Assembly (NCBI GenBank): GCA_029204225.1
Contig: CM055113.1
Span: forward strand, 11,186,234-11,250,233
From: Diphasiastrum complanatum
Taxonomy: Eukaryota > Streptophyta > Lycopodiopsida > Lycopodiales > Lycopodiaceae
Reading direction: 5' to 3'
Length of the DNA stretch: 64,000 nt
Position 1 is the first letter of the stretch. Each line of letters opens with the position of its first letter. Below, one piece after another: positions 11,231 through 22,698 of the stretch. The notes beneath the pieces are model-generated. The model was not told the origin of the DNA, did not search any database, and worked only from the letters and a program-made list of their open reading frames with translations. The position numbers and the translations under genes were made by a program.

Positions 11231-12085
11231 TTACTTCTCTTCATTGGAAATGTTGGCTTGCTTGAATTGACTCTTCTTCTTGAAGCAATTGGTGGCAAAA
11301 TGCCCCTTCTTGCCACAAAAGAAACACTTGATGTTTTTCTTCTTCTTCTTTGATGTTAAAGCTTGAGAGGACTCATCCTCATCTCCTTTCTCCTTGGAAA
11401 TAAGATTGTTCTTGCTTGAAGAGGGTTGGTGTTGATTCTTACTTCTTGTCTTGTGCTTGTCTTTGGTAAAGAGGGCTTTACCATCAATGTTGAGAGACAG
11501 TCTTTCCATTTTCAAGAGTTTAAACTCTTGTCTTGATTCTTCAAAAATGAGCATACTTTGGAGTGCTTCCAAACTTGGTAGCTCCTCCTTAATGGCATAA
11601 CTCTGAACAAGGTTGTCATATTCCTCCTTTAACCCATTAAGTATGACTTGAACAAGCTCATTTTGGTTGATGGAGTCTCCTATGCATGACAATTCTCTAT
11701 GGAGGTCTTTAACTCTCATTACATAAGCTGAAGCAGATTCATCACTTCTCTGTACACTTTGAAAAATTTGGTTTCTTAGTGTTAGAAGTCTAGAAGTATA
11801 CTTTGCCTCATAGATGGACTTGAGAGTATCCCAAGCATCTTTGGCATTAGTACAAGCACCAATTTCTCTTAAGATGTCATTTGAGACATTCATTTTAATA
11901 TAATGCAGAGCCATCCTAGCTCTCTTTTTGTACTTTGAAATTTCTTGAGAAATTTGTGGTTCTTCTTCAATACCAAGTACAATATCCATCACATCTTGTA
12001 GAATTAAGACAGATTCCATCCTAACCTTCCAAATTGAGTAATTGGAGATTGACAATCTTTCACTTGCTTCTAATAGAACATCCAC
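11231..12085 (-). CDS. Copia Gag, uninterrupted reading frame
   Basis: This 284-codon frame encodes a complete-looking Ty1/copia Gag, which forms the virus-like particle and binds element RNA. Residues 1-110 hold the N-terminal signature (ISNYSIWKVRMESVL), 110-190 the UBN2 region (LVQVILNGLKEEYDNLVQS), 200-253 a Lys-rich linker, and 254-267 a perfect zinc knuckle CFFCGKKGHFATNC. Related gags here begin MGSV..LLEASERL, so the true start was probably a few codons upstream, where the sequence switches at about 12095 to an opposite-strand copia. The 5' LTR is therefore lost and expression from its own promoter is unlikely. It is the best preserved gag in the window. Confidence 0.85.
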   Translation of the reverse strand: MDVLLEASERLSISNYSIWKVRMESVLILQDVMDIVLGIEEEPQISQEISKYKKRARMALHYIKMNVSNDILREIGACTNAKDAWDTLKSIYEAKYTSRLLTLRNQIFQSVQRSDESASAYVMRVKDLHRELSCIGDSINQNELVQVILNGLKEEYDNLVQSYAIKEELPSLEALQSMLIFEESRQEFKLLKMERLSLNIDGKALFTKDKHKTRSKNQHQPSSSKNNLISKEKGDEDESSQALTSKKKKKNIKCFFCGKKGHFATNCFKKKSQFKQANISNEEK

Positions 12086-12095
12086 AGATCCTCAC

Positions 12096-13629
12096 GAACT
12101 CGGACAGTTCCTGAGAGGTATACACCTTAATCATTCTGGACTTCATCTGAAGAACCAGAGAGCCTAGCCGAAGAAATTAACTCCAAGGATGCTGTGAAGT
12201 AGCAAGAAGCTATGGAAAGCGAGTACAGCTCACTTTTGATGAACCAGACCTGGTCGACTTCTTCACTCACAAGAGAGTTATCGACAACAAGTGGATCTTC
12301 AAGAAGAAGATTAACTCTGATGGTTCCATTGCTAAATGGAAAGCACAATTGGTGGCTAAAGGGTTCACTCAAGTCCAAGGAGTGGATTACCAAGAAATAT
12401 TTAGTCATGTCGTTAAGATGCAGTCAATTAGGACTCTAATCGCATTAGCAGCTGCCAAAGACCTCGCAATGCACCAAATGGATGTCAAGACAACATTTCT
12501 CAATGGCAACGTCGAAGAGGAGCTATATACCTTCCAACCGGAAGGATTCGATGTCAAAGGCCAAGAGCACAAAGTGTGCAAGCTGCACAAAGCAATCTAC
12601 GGTCTAAAACATGTCGCAAGAGCATGGTTCGATAGAATCAACTCTTATATCATTCAATTGGGATTTGCAAAAAATTCAGTTGACTGTAATGTTTATTCAA
12701 AGCATATAGACACCAATTCATTTCACATAGCTCTTTACGTAGATGATGCGTTTATTTTGTTTAATGACACTTCTCTTCTGCAAACTACTAAGAGTGATCT
12801 GTCAAATGAATTTGACATAACTGATTTAGGAGCTGTTCATTCTTTGCTAGGAATTCACATTACTAGAGATAGACTTCAGAAGAAGATCTATCTTAGTCAA
12901 CAGGCATATCTAAAAGGCATTTTAAAAAAATTTCATATGTCTGATTGCAAACCAATTAATACTCCAATGGATCCAAGTATAGTATTGACTAAACCTTCTT
13001 GTGCTGAGACTGATAGTGAAGTACTCGACTTAGCGAAGTACCCCTATCATACACTAATCGGATCTCTAATGTATGCAATGTTGTGTACCAGACCAGATTT
13101 AGCATACACTGTTAGCACGTTAAGTCAATTCATGTCTAATCCCAAGATCTCTCATTGGAAATTCAGGGAAGTTTAGATTTCATCTTATGTTACGATGGAA
13201 ATGCTATCAACCCACTTGTCCTACAACGCTATTCCGACAATTCAAGAAAGCAGAAATCAGTTGCGCTTTCTTCAACACAGACAGAGTACATAGCAGCATG
13301 TCAAGCTTCAAAAGAAGCTATATGGATCAGGTTGTTACTTCACGACTTACATCACACTCAGTTTAATTCTACCATCATTCTGTGTGACGACATGAGCTGT
13401 ACATTTCACTGTCACTGAATCCCAGATTTCATGGCAAATCCAAACACATAGAAATCCAGTGTCATTTTATTTGGAAAAAAGTCTTCTGTGATCCTCCAAT
13501 ACTACTCCACGACAGAAATGGTCGTAGACATCTTCACCAAAGCACCTCACATGATCAAGCATCAGAAGTTCTTAAGCATGTTGAACCTGACAAAGTTACC
13601 AAGGCGCCAACCGTGACCTTTAGGACGAC
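12096..13629 (+). pseudogene. Copia reverse transcriptase and RNase H
   Basis: This is the 3' half of a plus-strand copia polyprotein. A weak upstream part (12096-12348) leads into a 275-codon frame (12349-13176) with the RT: QMDVKTTFLNG carries the first catalytic Asp (residue 45) and LYVDDAFILF the YVDD active site (130-133), followed by SQFMSNP. A frameshift near 13165 leads to RNase H (13155-13418), with SSTQTEYIAACQASKEAIW and CDDMS. A further shift gives the C-terminus HIEIQ..FIWKK..IFTKA (to about 13610). RT is continuous, but the polyprotein has several breaks and no gag, protease or integrase remains. It abuts the opposite-strand gag at about 12095. Confidence 0.9.
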
Positions 13630-14102
13630 TGTTGGAAATTAAGCCCACAGTTGCCTCCTTGGTGAATCAGAACTTAGACAGCCAATTACTTGAAGAACAT
13701 TTACAACGGACTTCTTGTTGATCGCCAGCAAAGGGTAACCAATCCCATTATAAATTTAAGCTCAGATGTTAAATTTAATAACTTGAAGTCATTGAAGACT
13801 TGACCATCTTCAAGGACTTCCACAAACTTACATTTAGAACAAGTCTGCAGATTTACATCACTTTTTCAAATAGTTTGAGAATTACACTAAGTGTCGCACA
13901 GTTCGCATTTTTCGCACTCTTCCAAAAAACTGTGAAACTTGCCTTCGACTTCTTCCGTTCAATTATTTTGAAGAAGTTGACTTGTTCACAGTTCAAAAGT
14001 TTAACTATTTTTCAGCACCTTTGGCCTTCTTTCGTATTTTTTCGAAAAATGCAAAAAAGGTTAAATTCCAGGAGGTCCTCTATTTTTAAGAGTTAAATTG
14101 TT

Positions 14103-14430
14103 AAAGGCACCTTTGCCAATTTTTTAAGAGCACCTTCAAGCTGTTTTAAAGGTACCTTCGGCTTCTTCGCTTTCTCCAAAAAGCGTGAGAAAGTTACTGT
14201 CAAGACATCTTCGCTTTTCTGAGGGCACCTTCACCAACTTTTTAAGGGCAGCTTCAAGTTGTTTTAAAGGTACCTTCGGCTTCTTCACATTTTTTCGAAG
14301 GATGCGAGAAAGCCAAATTGTTACAGAGATATTCGCTTTTCTGAGGGCACCTTCAACTTTCTAAGGGTGCCTTAAACTTATTTAGGAAACCTTTGGCTTT
14401 TTTCGCAAAAAAGAGAGAAAAATGCCAAAG
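14103..14430. repeat. ~120-bp tandem repeat in LTR U3
   Basis: Two full units (about 14103-14221 and 14222-14342) and a partial third carry the shared blocks AGGGCACCTTCA, GGTACCTTCGGCTTCTTC and TTCGCTTTTCTG. They lie upstream of the TATA box. Confidence 0.8.
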
Positions 14431-14665
14431 GTCATTACTACAAGACAGATTCTCGCGGCTCATCTAAAATGAAGGAGGTAAGTTCCCATGTTACTTCGCG
14501 AAATCTTGTGACATGAATTTGCGATGTCCTCGTCCGTGTCAACGATCCTGATTTGTTGACTGTATACACTATGTATAGTTGTCACAGAAGCCATATACTT
14601 CCAAGTACAACGACTTTTCCAATTAGGTGACAAACATTCAATGTAATTAATACACGGATGAAATC

Positions 14666-14674
14666 TATAAATAG
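14666..14674 (+). promoter_or_regulatory. LTR TATA box
   Basis: TATAAATAG lies on the plus strand about 230 bases before the proposed LTR end and downstream of the tandem repeats, a normal U3/R arrangement. Confidence 0.55.
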
Positions 14675-14898
14675 ATAATCCAAGCACAGATTAGTGGTTG
14701 TTCCGTCCATGAGATGCATTATTTGAACCTCCCAGTTACACCGTCATTTTTGGTGGTAACTGCTATTTGTATTGTGCTTAATTGTAATATAGCAACAACA
14801 CGTTTTTATCTGGGTACAATGTAGATGAATGCTTGTTGTGATTGAATGCACTTTCATTGTTGTTTGATCGTGTTTGTATACTCACTTTGATCAGAACA

Positions 14899-15249
14899 TG
14901 GACGTCTATGACCCCTCAGTTTCTGATCCGAGACGATGGTTGTCTTTGATGCCTGAGAAACTCGCGATATCATACTGCTCTTCCATTTATTTCAAAACTA
15001 TATTTCACATTGAATCTGAGTAGTACCACACACAAACCATCTCTAATCTCTTCGGTGGACTATACTCTTGTTTTAGAGTATGAATTAATTTCTAAGATCC
15101 TATTGGGCAATCAAAACACATAAAGTTGTGATTATCTTAAGCATAAGTTTTCTATTAGACTGTTTTTGCACCTAGCAGCCAACTAGAATTGGAGAGCTGT
15201 TCCGCAATATTCCTGCTCTCTTCTCCATTCTTATTCTTCCTTCTACTTT
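14899..15249. other. Unassigned region
   Basis: AT-rich sequence between two retrotransposon remnants, without an ORF or motif that I recognise. Confidence 0.4.
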
Positions 15250-15500
15250 GCCCCCATCATATTAGCCACCACTTAGGCTGATCCAATGATCCAAAAATCG
15301 GCCAAATCTAGTATGTGAAATCAAAAATTGGAATTGATCAAGTTTATAGACCTGTGTAGGGTTTTGATCTACAAAAGATCCAATCTACAAAAGCAAAAAA
15401 CTCAATTTTGGTGTAGAATCCTCTCTAGCATGCTCTAGCCTTGATATCTTCACCAAATCATTGATAGATATGATTTCCTACTTCATAATCTGAAACACAA
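15250..15500 (-). other. Copia leader fragment
   Basis: The segment is related to the leaders at 5700-5962 and 21290-21551. It shares CTACAAAAGATCCAATCTAC and CTAGCATGCTCTAGC, and leads into the PBS at 15501-15512. The gag that should lie to its left is absent, so this element is truncated. Confidence 0.65.
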
Positions 15501-15512
15501 GCTCTAATACCA
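15501..15512 (-). other. Primer-binding site, degenerate Met type
   Basis: GCTCTAATACCA directly precedes an LTR start TGTGAAGGATTTC at 15513. Confidence 0.75.
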
Positions 15513-16260
15513 TGTGAAGGATTTCAGATCATTGATGATCCAATCCACAAAAAAGATCTTGGGTTACCAAAGAATATCCTCTACCAATGTCAGTAATGTA
15601 GAAAAATCAGCATCTACACACAAAATGAGATGCAACCTCTAATAGAACTTGATCAAACATGAATCAAATGATAAAGTCCTATTGTTGTCCGTACAAAACT
15701 GGCAAGCTACTGTATTTCACATGTGTGGATCCAAAAATAACAAATATAGATCATTCTACACATATAATTGCATGCAATTACAAGTATAGTACACCAATGG
15801 ATAGTAGAACTCAAGAGAACCATGTATAAGCATGAAATGAGATAGAGAAGAGTGAAGATCTGTCTCTCCGTGAGTTACATCCTTTTATAATAGGTTCAAA
15901 CCCAATTTGACCACTTGGCTTTCTCACCAAAATGCTAACCCTACTATTTTTGGGTCTAGATTCAAAGTACCCAACATTCAAATTTGAATCTACTCAAACT
16001 CGACTTCTAACTTTCCCACATTTTCAAAAAGTGTTTCTTCAAATGAAATCTAGACTAATGACCTTTGATAAGTCAAATTCTAAGTCTAAAACAAAGTTGT
16101 CCTCAATTTGCCAAATATGGAAATATAGCAAATATGATCAAACTAGTTGAATCTTCACATTTCTCTGATCGTTGGAAGCCTTCTTGTATCTATTTTAAAA
16201 TTAGGGTGTTTTTAATTCTACTTTCTAGTTTAGAAATCCATAAGTTAAAATTCTGTTAGA
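15513..16260 (-). mobile_element. Divergent copia LTR, copy 4
   Basis: It is related to LTR copies 1-3 up to about 16165 (CAAACTAGTTGAA) but clearly more diverged. It keeps the palindrome TTCACATGTGTGGA at 15716-15729 and has a minus-strand TATAAAA box at 15883-15889. It lacks the long AG tract. Its outer end is not clear and is given as about 16260. Confidence 0.6.
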
Positions 16261-17937
16261 ATCTAGTGCAGTATTCAGATCACATCAATGTATCACCATA
16301 GTCACTCCTCACAAGCTCTCAAAGATGGCACAACAAAAGTTAATAGATTACAAAGAGAAAACTATACATATACCAAAAGCCCCAACGTGCATGGGCTCGA
16401 CAAGTGTCAACACACTAAAATAGGCACTTTTGCTTATAGTTGTGCACAATTACCCTAATAGTATATGTTGGCATAGCTCTAATTCCTAGAAAATAACGTT
16501 GCATTTCGCAGCTACAGTGTCTCGCAGTTTATTTTGACCCTGAAGATCGAAATTCATTTTCATCCTATATTTCGATCCATTGCTATAGTGGTCTACATTT
16601 CTAGTTTTGACCATGTGGATCAAAATTTTATTATAACCTTAAAGATCGAAATTTATTTCAATCCTAACTTTTCGAGTCGATTCGATCTGATCCTATGATT
16701 TTGAGTCGATTCGATCTGATTCTATGATTTCGAGTCGAGTCGATCTGATCCTATGATCAATATATTTTGATCTCATTCTATAATGATCCAATCTGATCTT
16801 AAAATTTCACACTATTTTGATCCTACAATTCTGAATTGATCCATTTCGACCTTGTAGGTCTATTTTATTTTTATTCGATTTTGGACTGTCAGACACTTCT
16901 GAAGGCTAACTTATTTACAAGTATTTATGATAGGTCCAAATTACCTTTGATTTTATCAAGGATAGAAATTTAACAGTAGAACACCGCATCTAGATTATAT
17001 TTTGAATTGTTAATGAGCTAATAAGTTAACCTTTCATTAGAAAGACTCATTAACCTACAATTAATTGTTCCCAAATAATTCTCGCTCATCTGTCTATGTT
17101 CATCAACTAGTTTAGGACCAAATAAACCCATCAACTAGGAATACATAACAGATTCTACAAGATTAACCATGCAAAATAAAAAGAACCAAGAGGATCTGCG
17201 AACAAAAAGAAAAAGCTTCAAAAAAATCTTAAGGAGCAAGAAACACATCACCAAAAACATCGTTCACATGTTGTTAACAACCTCACAAAATTGTTTTTTT
17301 TAAGACTTTATAAATAGTAAATAGGTGAGAAAACTTAGCTTTGTGCACAAAATCCTTGTGCTATAATGATAGGAGTCAAACATGCACACAAAATCATTAA
17401 AGGAAGGACCCTATATAGAAAGAAAATGGAGCGAACACACAATGCACTAGAAGCACAAAGTGCAATGAAACGAAATGGGCTATTTTTTAGTACGGGGTCA
17501 AAAGAAAGAAGTCAAGGCCTTAATAAACAAGGCTTTAGTTGCTAGAAAGCACCCTTTATCGCGGGGTGAGCATGACCACCCGGTCCAATGACTTGATTTT
17601 AGCAAATTGTCATGTCGTTGGTTCTAATTAGTGTCCTTCAACCTTGTTAGCCATGGCTAAGGTTGGGGGTGTTGTACTCCCATCCACAAGCGAAAAATAA
17701 AACTTAGTTTGCCAATGATGACAATATTGTATAGTTTGCATATGGTTGTGGCCCAATAAGAGTCTCATAACTAGTAAGTAGAGCACACCCAAAGCAAATA
17801 GCAATACATAAATGACAAGGATAAAGGTATGTATGTTGAGATGTGTATTATTATTTATCCCATAAGCAAGCCTTTGGGTAGTCGCGTGAGTAGGGCTACT
17901 TAAGCTGGTGATGTGGGTGAAAGAAAGCATGGAGCCG
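16261..17937. other. Unassigned region
   Basis: No recognisable gene. It holds a small tandem repeat (16674-16760) within a longer stretch of degenerate GATC/TCGA-containing words (about 16500-16860). A minus-strand open frame at 17628-17930 is hydrophobic but has no family signature. Confidence 0.4.
16674..16760. repeat. 29-bp tandem repeat, three units
   Basis: Units at 16674-16702, 16703-16731 and 16732-16760 have consensus GAGTCGATTCGATCTGATCC followed by TATGATTTC, with one to three differences each. Confidence 0.85.
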
Positions 17938-18001
17938 TGTGGTCAGCGCAGAGCGAACTATTCTTTCGCCTTTTACTAAAGAATACCGTGCGCTGGCCAC
18001 A
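17938..18001. repeat. 64-bp imperfect inverted repeat
   Basis: TGTGGTCAGCGCA (17938-17950) pairs with TGCGCTGGCCACA (17989-18001), and TATTCTTT (17959-17966) with AAAGAATA (17978-17985), around an 11-base loop. It is more GC-rich than its surroundings. It could be a stem-loop in an unknown transcript or a relic of a small transposon. Confidence 0.6.
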
Positions 18002-19284
18002 AATAGCGGTATACTCCTTTTTTTGGAATGCCCTGCGACTGCGCGGGGCACCAACCCATCCAAATCCAACAAGCATCCATAGCAATTCTCAAAGCAGAAC
18101 CAATTTTTCTTTTCTACTTCTACATCTAGGGAGGAGCTATTGATGTGTTCAGCCTAAAGGAAAGAATTGGGTTGCTGGATTTGAGTTTCAGGTATTACTG
18201 TCGCTTGCCTTCACCCGTGACCCAACCAACCAAGGAGCTTGTGAATGGAAAAGAAGATTTTAGAGTCTGTTCCAGTAGCTGTTAATCAACGTGCAAATGA
18301 AGTTTTCTTAAACTAGTTACCTACTATTGTGCTTGATCATCATCATCGGGATCTAATAACGACGTAGCTCTTCTGCTGCTGCTGCCGCTACTGTTGTTGA
18401 GGCAGATTTTGTTTAATAAAGCCTTAACTTTATGCTATCTATGATCTATCTATCTCTGAAAAAGGTGGTATTTGTCTACGGACAAGAACAAGAAGAAGCG
18501 GAATCTCTTCATCGATGGTCGAAGATCTGCTGAGAATATTATTATCAAGAGCAATCGTTCTGCTATGATTCTTCACATTAGGAATGGTTGTCTTTGCCCC
18601 TTAGCATTATTATTATTCATGTGCCAGGATTAGTTCTGAGTCACGACGACAGAAAATAGAGCAATCAACTCGCCACACTTCCTTCTTCTGACACCCGTCC
18701 AGCGACCAGCCCAGCAGACAACATACTTGAGAGCGTGACGAGTGTGAAAAACTTGAGATAGATGAACATAGATGCACTATGTCTATTTGAAAACCTTCCC
18801 CTTTGGCTTTTATCAATGGAGTGGGTCCACAAATGCACTATATATTTGAAAATGTTCTTGTGCCATTTAACATTGGAGTGGGCACCAAGAGAGATTGCAT
18901 GCTCCCATGCAATCCTTGTAAGGTGCCAACCCGTAGTAGAATCAAATCTCAGATGCCTTGATTGGGACATGTGAGAGGGTTTGCTTCTCACGTGCTAATG
19001 TCATGTGTTTCTTTTGTCCTTGTCAGAGGCCAACCCGTAGTAGATTTAAAGCGTCCAACCTGTAGTAGATTTAAAGCGTCATTGACTGGACATGTGAATG
19101 CTCACTTGTCATGTGTTTCTCTCGTCCCCTCCCTCCAAGCAGCAAAAGTTCATTTGCACGGGGCCAAAACTAGTCAAGCTCCCTCGTCCTTGTGGCAATA
19201 AGCTACATCGTTGACTCACACAATGTAACATAATAGTGAAACATGAAGCGACACAAAACTGTATCATCATTCAAGCTGTTGTTA
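18002..19284. other. Unassigned region with short duplications
   Basis: No gene is recognised. It includes a short CTG/CTGCTGCTGCCG patch near 18370-18400 and a local duplication at 19030-19079. Blocks GACATGTGAG and GTCATGTGTTTCT recur at 18966-19020 and 19090-19120, suggesting an old ~130-base duplication. Confidence 0.4.
19030..19079. repeat. 25-bp tandem duplication
   Basis: Two adjacent 25-base units starting CCAACCCGTAGTAGATTTAA differ at one position. A third, truncated relative (CCAACCCGTAGTAGAATC) lies near 18926. Confidence 0.85.
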
Positions 19285-19287
19285 TGT

Positions 19288-19436
19288 TAGGCGGGGTCAT
19301 GCATCATAATGAAATTCTTGACTTGATCGATTACTGTTGGTGGTATACCCTTCAAATCCTTGTATGGCCATGCAAAGCAATCCTTGTATTCCACCAACAA
19401 ATTACATAGGCATGTGAACTGAGTGGGTGTTAATTT
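19288..19436 (-). pseudogene. Ty3/gypsy RT N-terminal fragment
   Basis: The minus strand reads LTPTQFTCLCNLLVEYKDCF then AWPYKDLKGIPPTVI. This is the conserved segment just before the fingers of Ty3/gypsy RT; the plus-strand pol at 33233 has the comparable YQEVFVWSLNDLKGIPANF. Only about 48 codons remain. The fragment joins the copia integrase remnant at about 19440, so it marks a deletion or insertion breakpoint. Confidence 0.75.
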
Positions 19437-19439
19437 CTC

Positions 19440-20120
19440 TCCCACGTAAACAATTCAATGAAAGTTACATACATCTTAGCTCCACTATCAATTGATAATT
19501 CTAGTAATTCGATGAATATCTGAATATATAACTTGAAAAGGCTTTTTAGATCTAGATGTAGATCTAGCATAAGGTAGTCTATGTGAATTTGACAAAGCAC
19601 AAGGCTCACAAGCATGATTGATGCTACTTAAGGATCTTGGAAGACCTATGATCACAACTTGCTTCTTAGCCATTACCTCCAATGACTTGAACTTGAGGTG
19701 CCCCATCCTTTTAAGCCAAACCTCTTCAATAGGTATTTGCTCACTTTCCACACATCCAACTTGGTTAGCAATAACACAAGCATCTAGTTTGAACAACTTT
19801 TCTTGCCTGTTACCTTTTGCAATCAAGATATCCCTCCTTTTGTTCATGCAAGCATCTCCATCAAACTCAACTTTGAAACCTTTACTTAGCAATTGACTCA
19901 CACTAAGTAAACCCTTGGTAATGGAAGGTATGAACAAAACATCTGAACATTCCTATTTGTAGAGAGAGAAATATGAATGGTGCCAATCCCTTTGATTGCA
20001 CACTCACCATCATTGGCCATGTATATCACCTTCTTGTCATCTTAATATTCCAGCAAAGAAGTAAAGTACTCTTTGTGAAAAGTCATGTGTGAGCTTCACC
20101 ACTATCAATCCACCATGGAT
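19440..20120 (-). pseudogene. Copia protease/integrase zinc-finger, copy 2
   Basis: This is the near-identical counterpart of 3912-4531. It has the protease loop WWIDSG but one base is lost just after it (GAGCTTCACC here against GAGCTTGCACC in copy 1), shifting the frame. Pre-integrase and zinc finger follow (VWLKRMGH with the first His of the pair changed to Leu, and CEPC), then YSDIHR in place of HSDIHG. The sequence ends abruptly at about 19440, where a gypsy fragment replaces the integrase core kept in copy 1. Confidence 0.85.
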
Positions 20121-21059
20121 CTAGATCTCCATCATTAGCAAGCATACATGAAGACATTCATCATGAGTAAGATTACCTTGCTTGTCTCCTTGATCACTCT
20201 TCTTCTTGTAGCACTCACTTGCAAAGTGTCTTTTGATGCCACAATAGAAGCACTTTAGCTTTGACCTGTCTTTCCTTTTACCATTTGAAGAAGCCTCCCT
20301 ATGATCTTGCCCTTTAGACCACTTGCTTTTGTTTTTGCCCTTGATAAACATAGCCTTCTCTTCAACTTGAGATGTTGATGAAAATCCACCTCTTGCTTGA
20401 AGCCTATATTCTTCATTGATCAAGATCTCTTGAAGATCAATCAAACTTGGCAAATTTCTTTGAATAGAAAGACTTTGTACAATGTTAGAATAAGCATCCA
20501 ACAAACCATTAAGAATAACTTGAACAAGCTCTCCTTCCATAATGCTCTCATCAATGCAAGCCAGCTCATCATTCAAAGGTTTTACTCTCAAAACAAAAGT
20601 ATTTGGACTCTCTTCATTCCTTTGCAAACATTAAAAGATTTATCTTCTTAGAGTCATCACTCTAGAAGTAGACTTGGATTCATAAATTTGCTTCAATGCT
20701 TCCCAAGCCTCACTTGATGAAGTGCACTTACCAAATTCCTTGAGAAGTTCATTGGTAACGTTCATCTTGATAATGTCTAGAGCTCTGTTAGCTCTCTTGT
20801 CATACCTCCATTGTTCTTGTTGTGTTGCTGGCCTCTCCTCCAAACCTATAACAATATAAAAAACATCATTCATCTCAAGAAGTGATTCCATCCTCACTTT
20901 CCACAATGAATAGTTGGTCGAGGTAAGACTATCATTGCCTTCCAACATGTATCCACTTGATGTAGCCATGTTGCAATGAATTGATCCTTCTCTTTCAACT
21001 TGTTCCAATGCACGAAGCACTCTTTTGAAATAAAACAAATGTTTCCAAAAAGAAGTCAC
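20121..21059 (-). pseudogene. Copia gag, interrupted, copy 2
   Basis: Two frames (21059-20640 and 20627-20121) repeat the structure of 4532-5470. They have the N-terminal NYSLWKVRMESLLEMND, the same interruption after SRVMTLRR, and an intact knuckle CFYCGIKRHFASEC. Differences from copy 1 are scattered single bases. Sharing the identical stop-containing gap shows that both copies descend from one already defective gag. Confidence 0.88.
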
Positions 21060-21551
21060 AAAGATATGGAACCTCTCAATTCTCTTCTAGCAGTTATATC
21101 TAGCAAATCAACAAATAGAATGTAGAAATCTTGATCAACCTATGATCTATCCTCAATCTAATGACTCTTGCCACTTCTTAAGATTGAAACACAATCTAAT
21201 GAAGTTAAGTAACCTCACAAAATAAAGATCCGATCAAAATTAGGGTTTTGACAAAATCATATAAAAAATTTGACTATTTCAAATTCTACATGCAATTGCC
21301 TATAACTTGATATAGAATCTTGTAGCCTCAAGTGTGACCTTCCTATTGCATCCAAAATTGGCTAATTCTAGCAAGTATGGTGTGAAATCAAAATTCCTCA
21401 AGTTCTACAAAGCTTTGATCTACAAAAGATCCAATCTACATATGCAAGAAACTCGTTTTTTGAGTAGAAGTCAATCTAGCATGCTCTAGCATTGATATCT
21501 CCTCCAAATTCTTGATAGATGTGCTTGATCCTTTCAAAACCTACAACACAA
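21060..21551 (-). other. Copia leader, copy 2
   Basis: Non-coding sequence near-identical to 5471-5962. Confidence 0.7.
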
Positions 21552-21563
21552 GTTCTAATACCA
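21552..21563 (-). other. Primer-binding site, degenerate
   Basis: GTTCTAATACCA carries two changes from the canonical Met PBS complement and directly precedes the LTR start at 21564. Confidence 0.75.
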
Positions 21564-21885
21564 TGTGAAAAATTTGGGTTCAATTAAGATCCAAATCCAT
21601 AACTTGATCTTTGGTTAGAAATAGATCAACTCTACCAATGTTTCCAACGTAGAAGAGCCAACATCTACTCTATGAAAGAGATGGAAACTCAATAAAAACC
21701 TGATCAGACATCAAACATAACATATGATGAAGTTGTTGTCCATACAAAATCAGTAAGCTATTGTATTTCACACATGTGGATTCGAAAATAGCATAAAATA
21801 AACATTCTACACACAAGTTTGCAAGATATCACAAATATAGTGCATCAATGGATAGATGAACCCAAGAGAACTCATGTATAAGCAT

Positions 21886-21967
<82 letters not shown>

Positions 21968-22299
21968 TCTTCCCATGAGTGTACAACTATATATAACAGA
22001 TCCATGACTCATTAATGAGTTTGGTTTTCCTCCATAACAAAAGCCCTAGCATTAATGTGGACTAGATTCAAATGTAACCACATTCAAATTGAATCTTCTA
22101 AAACTCATGTACTACACTTTCCCACACTTTCAGAAAGTGTTTATTTAAATGCTTTTAGACTAATATAACTTTGAAAAGTCAAACTCTAAGTTTAATATGA
22201 AAATTGGCCTCAATTGCCAAATATACAAATATGACCAAAATATCAAAACTAGTTGAAATTTCTCACACAAATAGCAATGATAAAGGGTGCAACCTTGTC
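21564..22299 (-). mobile_element. Copia LTR, copy 3, truncated
   Basis: It matches copies 1 and 2 from TGTGAAAAATTTGGG to GTGCAACCTTGTCT. The last ~130 bases of the outer end are replaced by the chromovirus LTR in opposite orientation. It carries its own AG tract and the palindrome TTCACACATGTGGA at 21767-21780. Confidence 0.78.
21888..21965. repeat. (AG)n microsatellite inside LTR copy 3
   Basis: About 78 bases of AG at the same LTR site as in copies 1 and 2. Confidence 0.97.
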
Positions 22300-22698
22300 T
22301 CGAACAGATCTAGCCCCCAAGCTATAGATCAATCACAAAGAGGAGTATGGCATCACACTAGCAGCATCCTGCCACCGGTGATGCTATCAATCATACACTA
22401 GTGAGAGCTCAAAAGGTATACTTATACCCTCCAAGGCCCATGCACCACTGGTAGGGCACTGTGACACCTCACTGGACAACTCTGCAGCCTATTTGGGCCA
22501 CATCATCTAGTTTCCCAATGACTCATTGATAGACCCATACAAATCCACCATCAAGTGTTTTAGGCCTACAATCGTTAATTATGACCATGTACTTATAAGG
22601 GCCCCAATTCCCTTATAGTCACAATTAACTCACGGGTTGTTGGTCTACCATGGTCCCTAGCGTGGACACGCTACCCGAGACTAGTCATGGGCATGACA
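22300..22698 (-). mobile_element. Chromovirus 3' LTR, truncated
   Basis: On the minus strand it starts TGTCATGCCCATGAC at 22698, immediately after the end of the integrase/chromodomain region, and matches the plus-strand LTR at 7736-8140 to GGGGGCTAGATC. The last ~90 bases are missing where it meets copia LTR copy 3. Confidence 0.8.

Larger units (their letters stand above)
13630..14898 (+). mobile_element. 3' LTR of the plus-strand copia element
   Basis: It begins TGTTGGAAATTAAGCC right after the pol C-terminus, a typical copia LTR start. A TATAAATAG box lies at 14666-14674. The end is placed at TCAGAACA (14898) on the basis of a terminal CA and is uncertain. A tandem repeat fills part of its U3 region (14103-14430). 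Confidence 0.6.

Noticed and set aside
17628-17930. 100-codon hydrophobic minus-strand frame
   Set aside because: Hydrophobic composition alone is weak evidence in AT-rich DNA. There is no family motif and no supporting neighbour.
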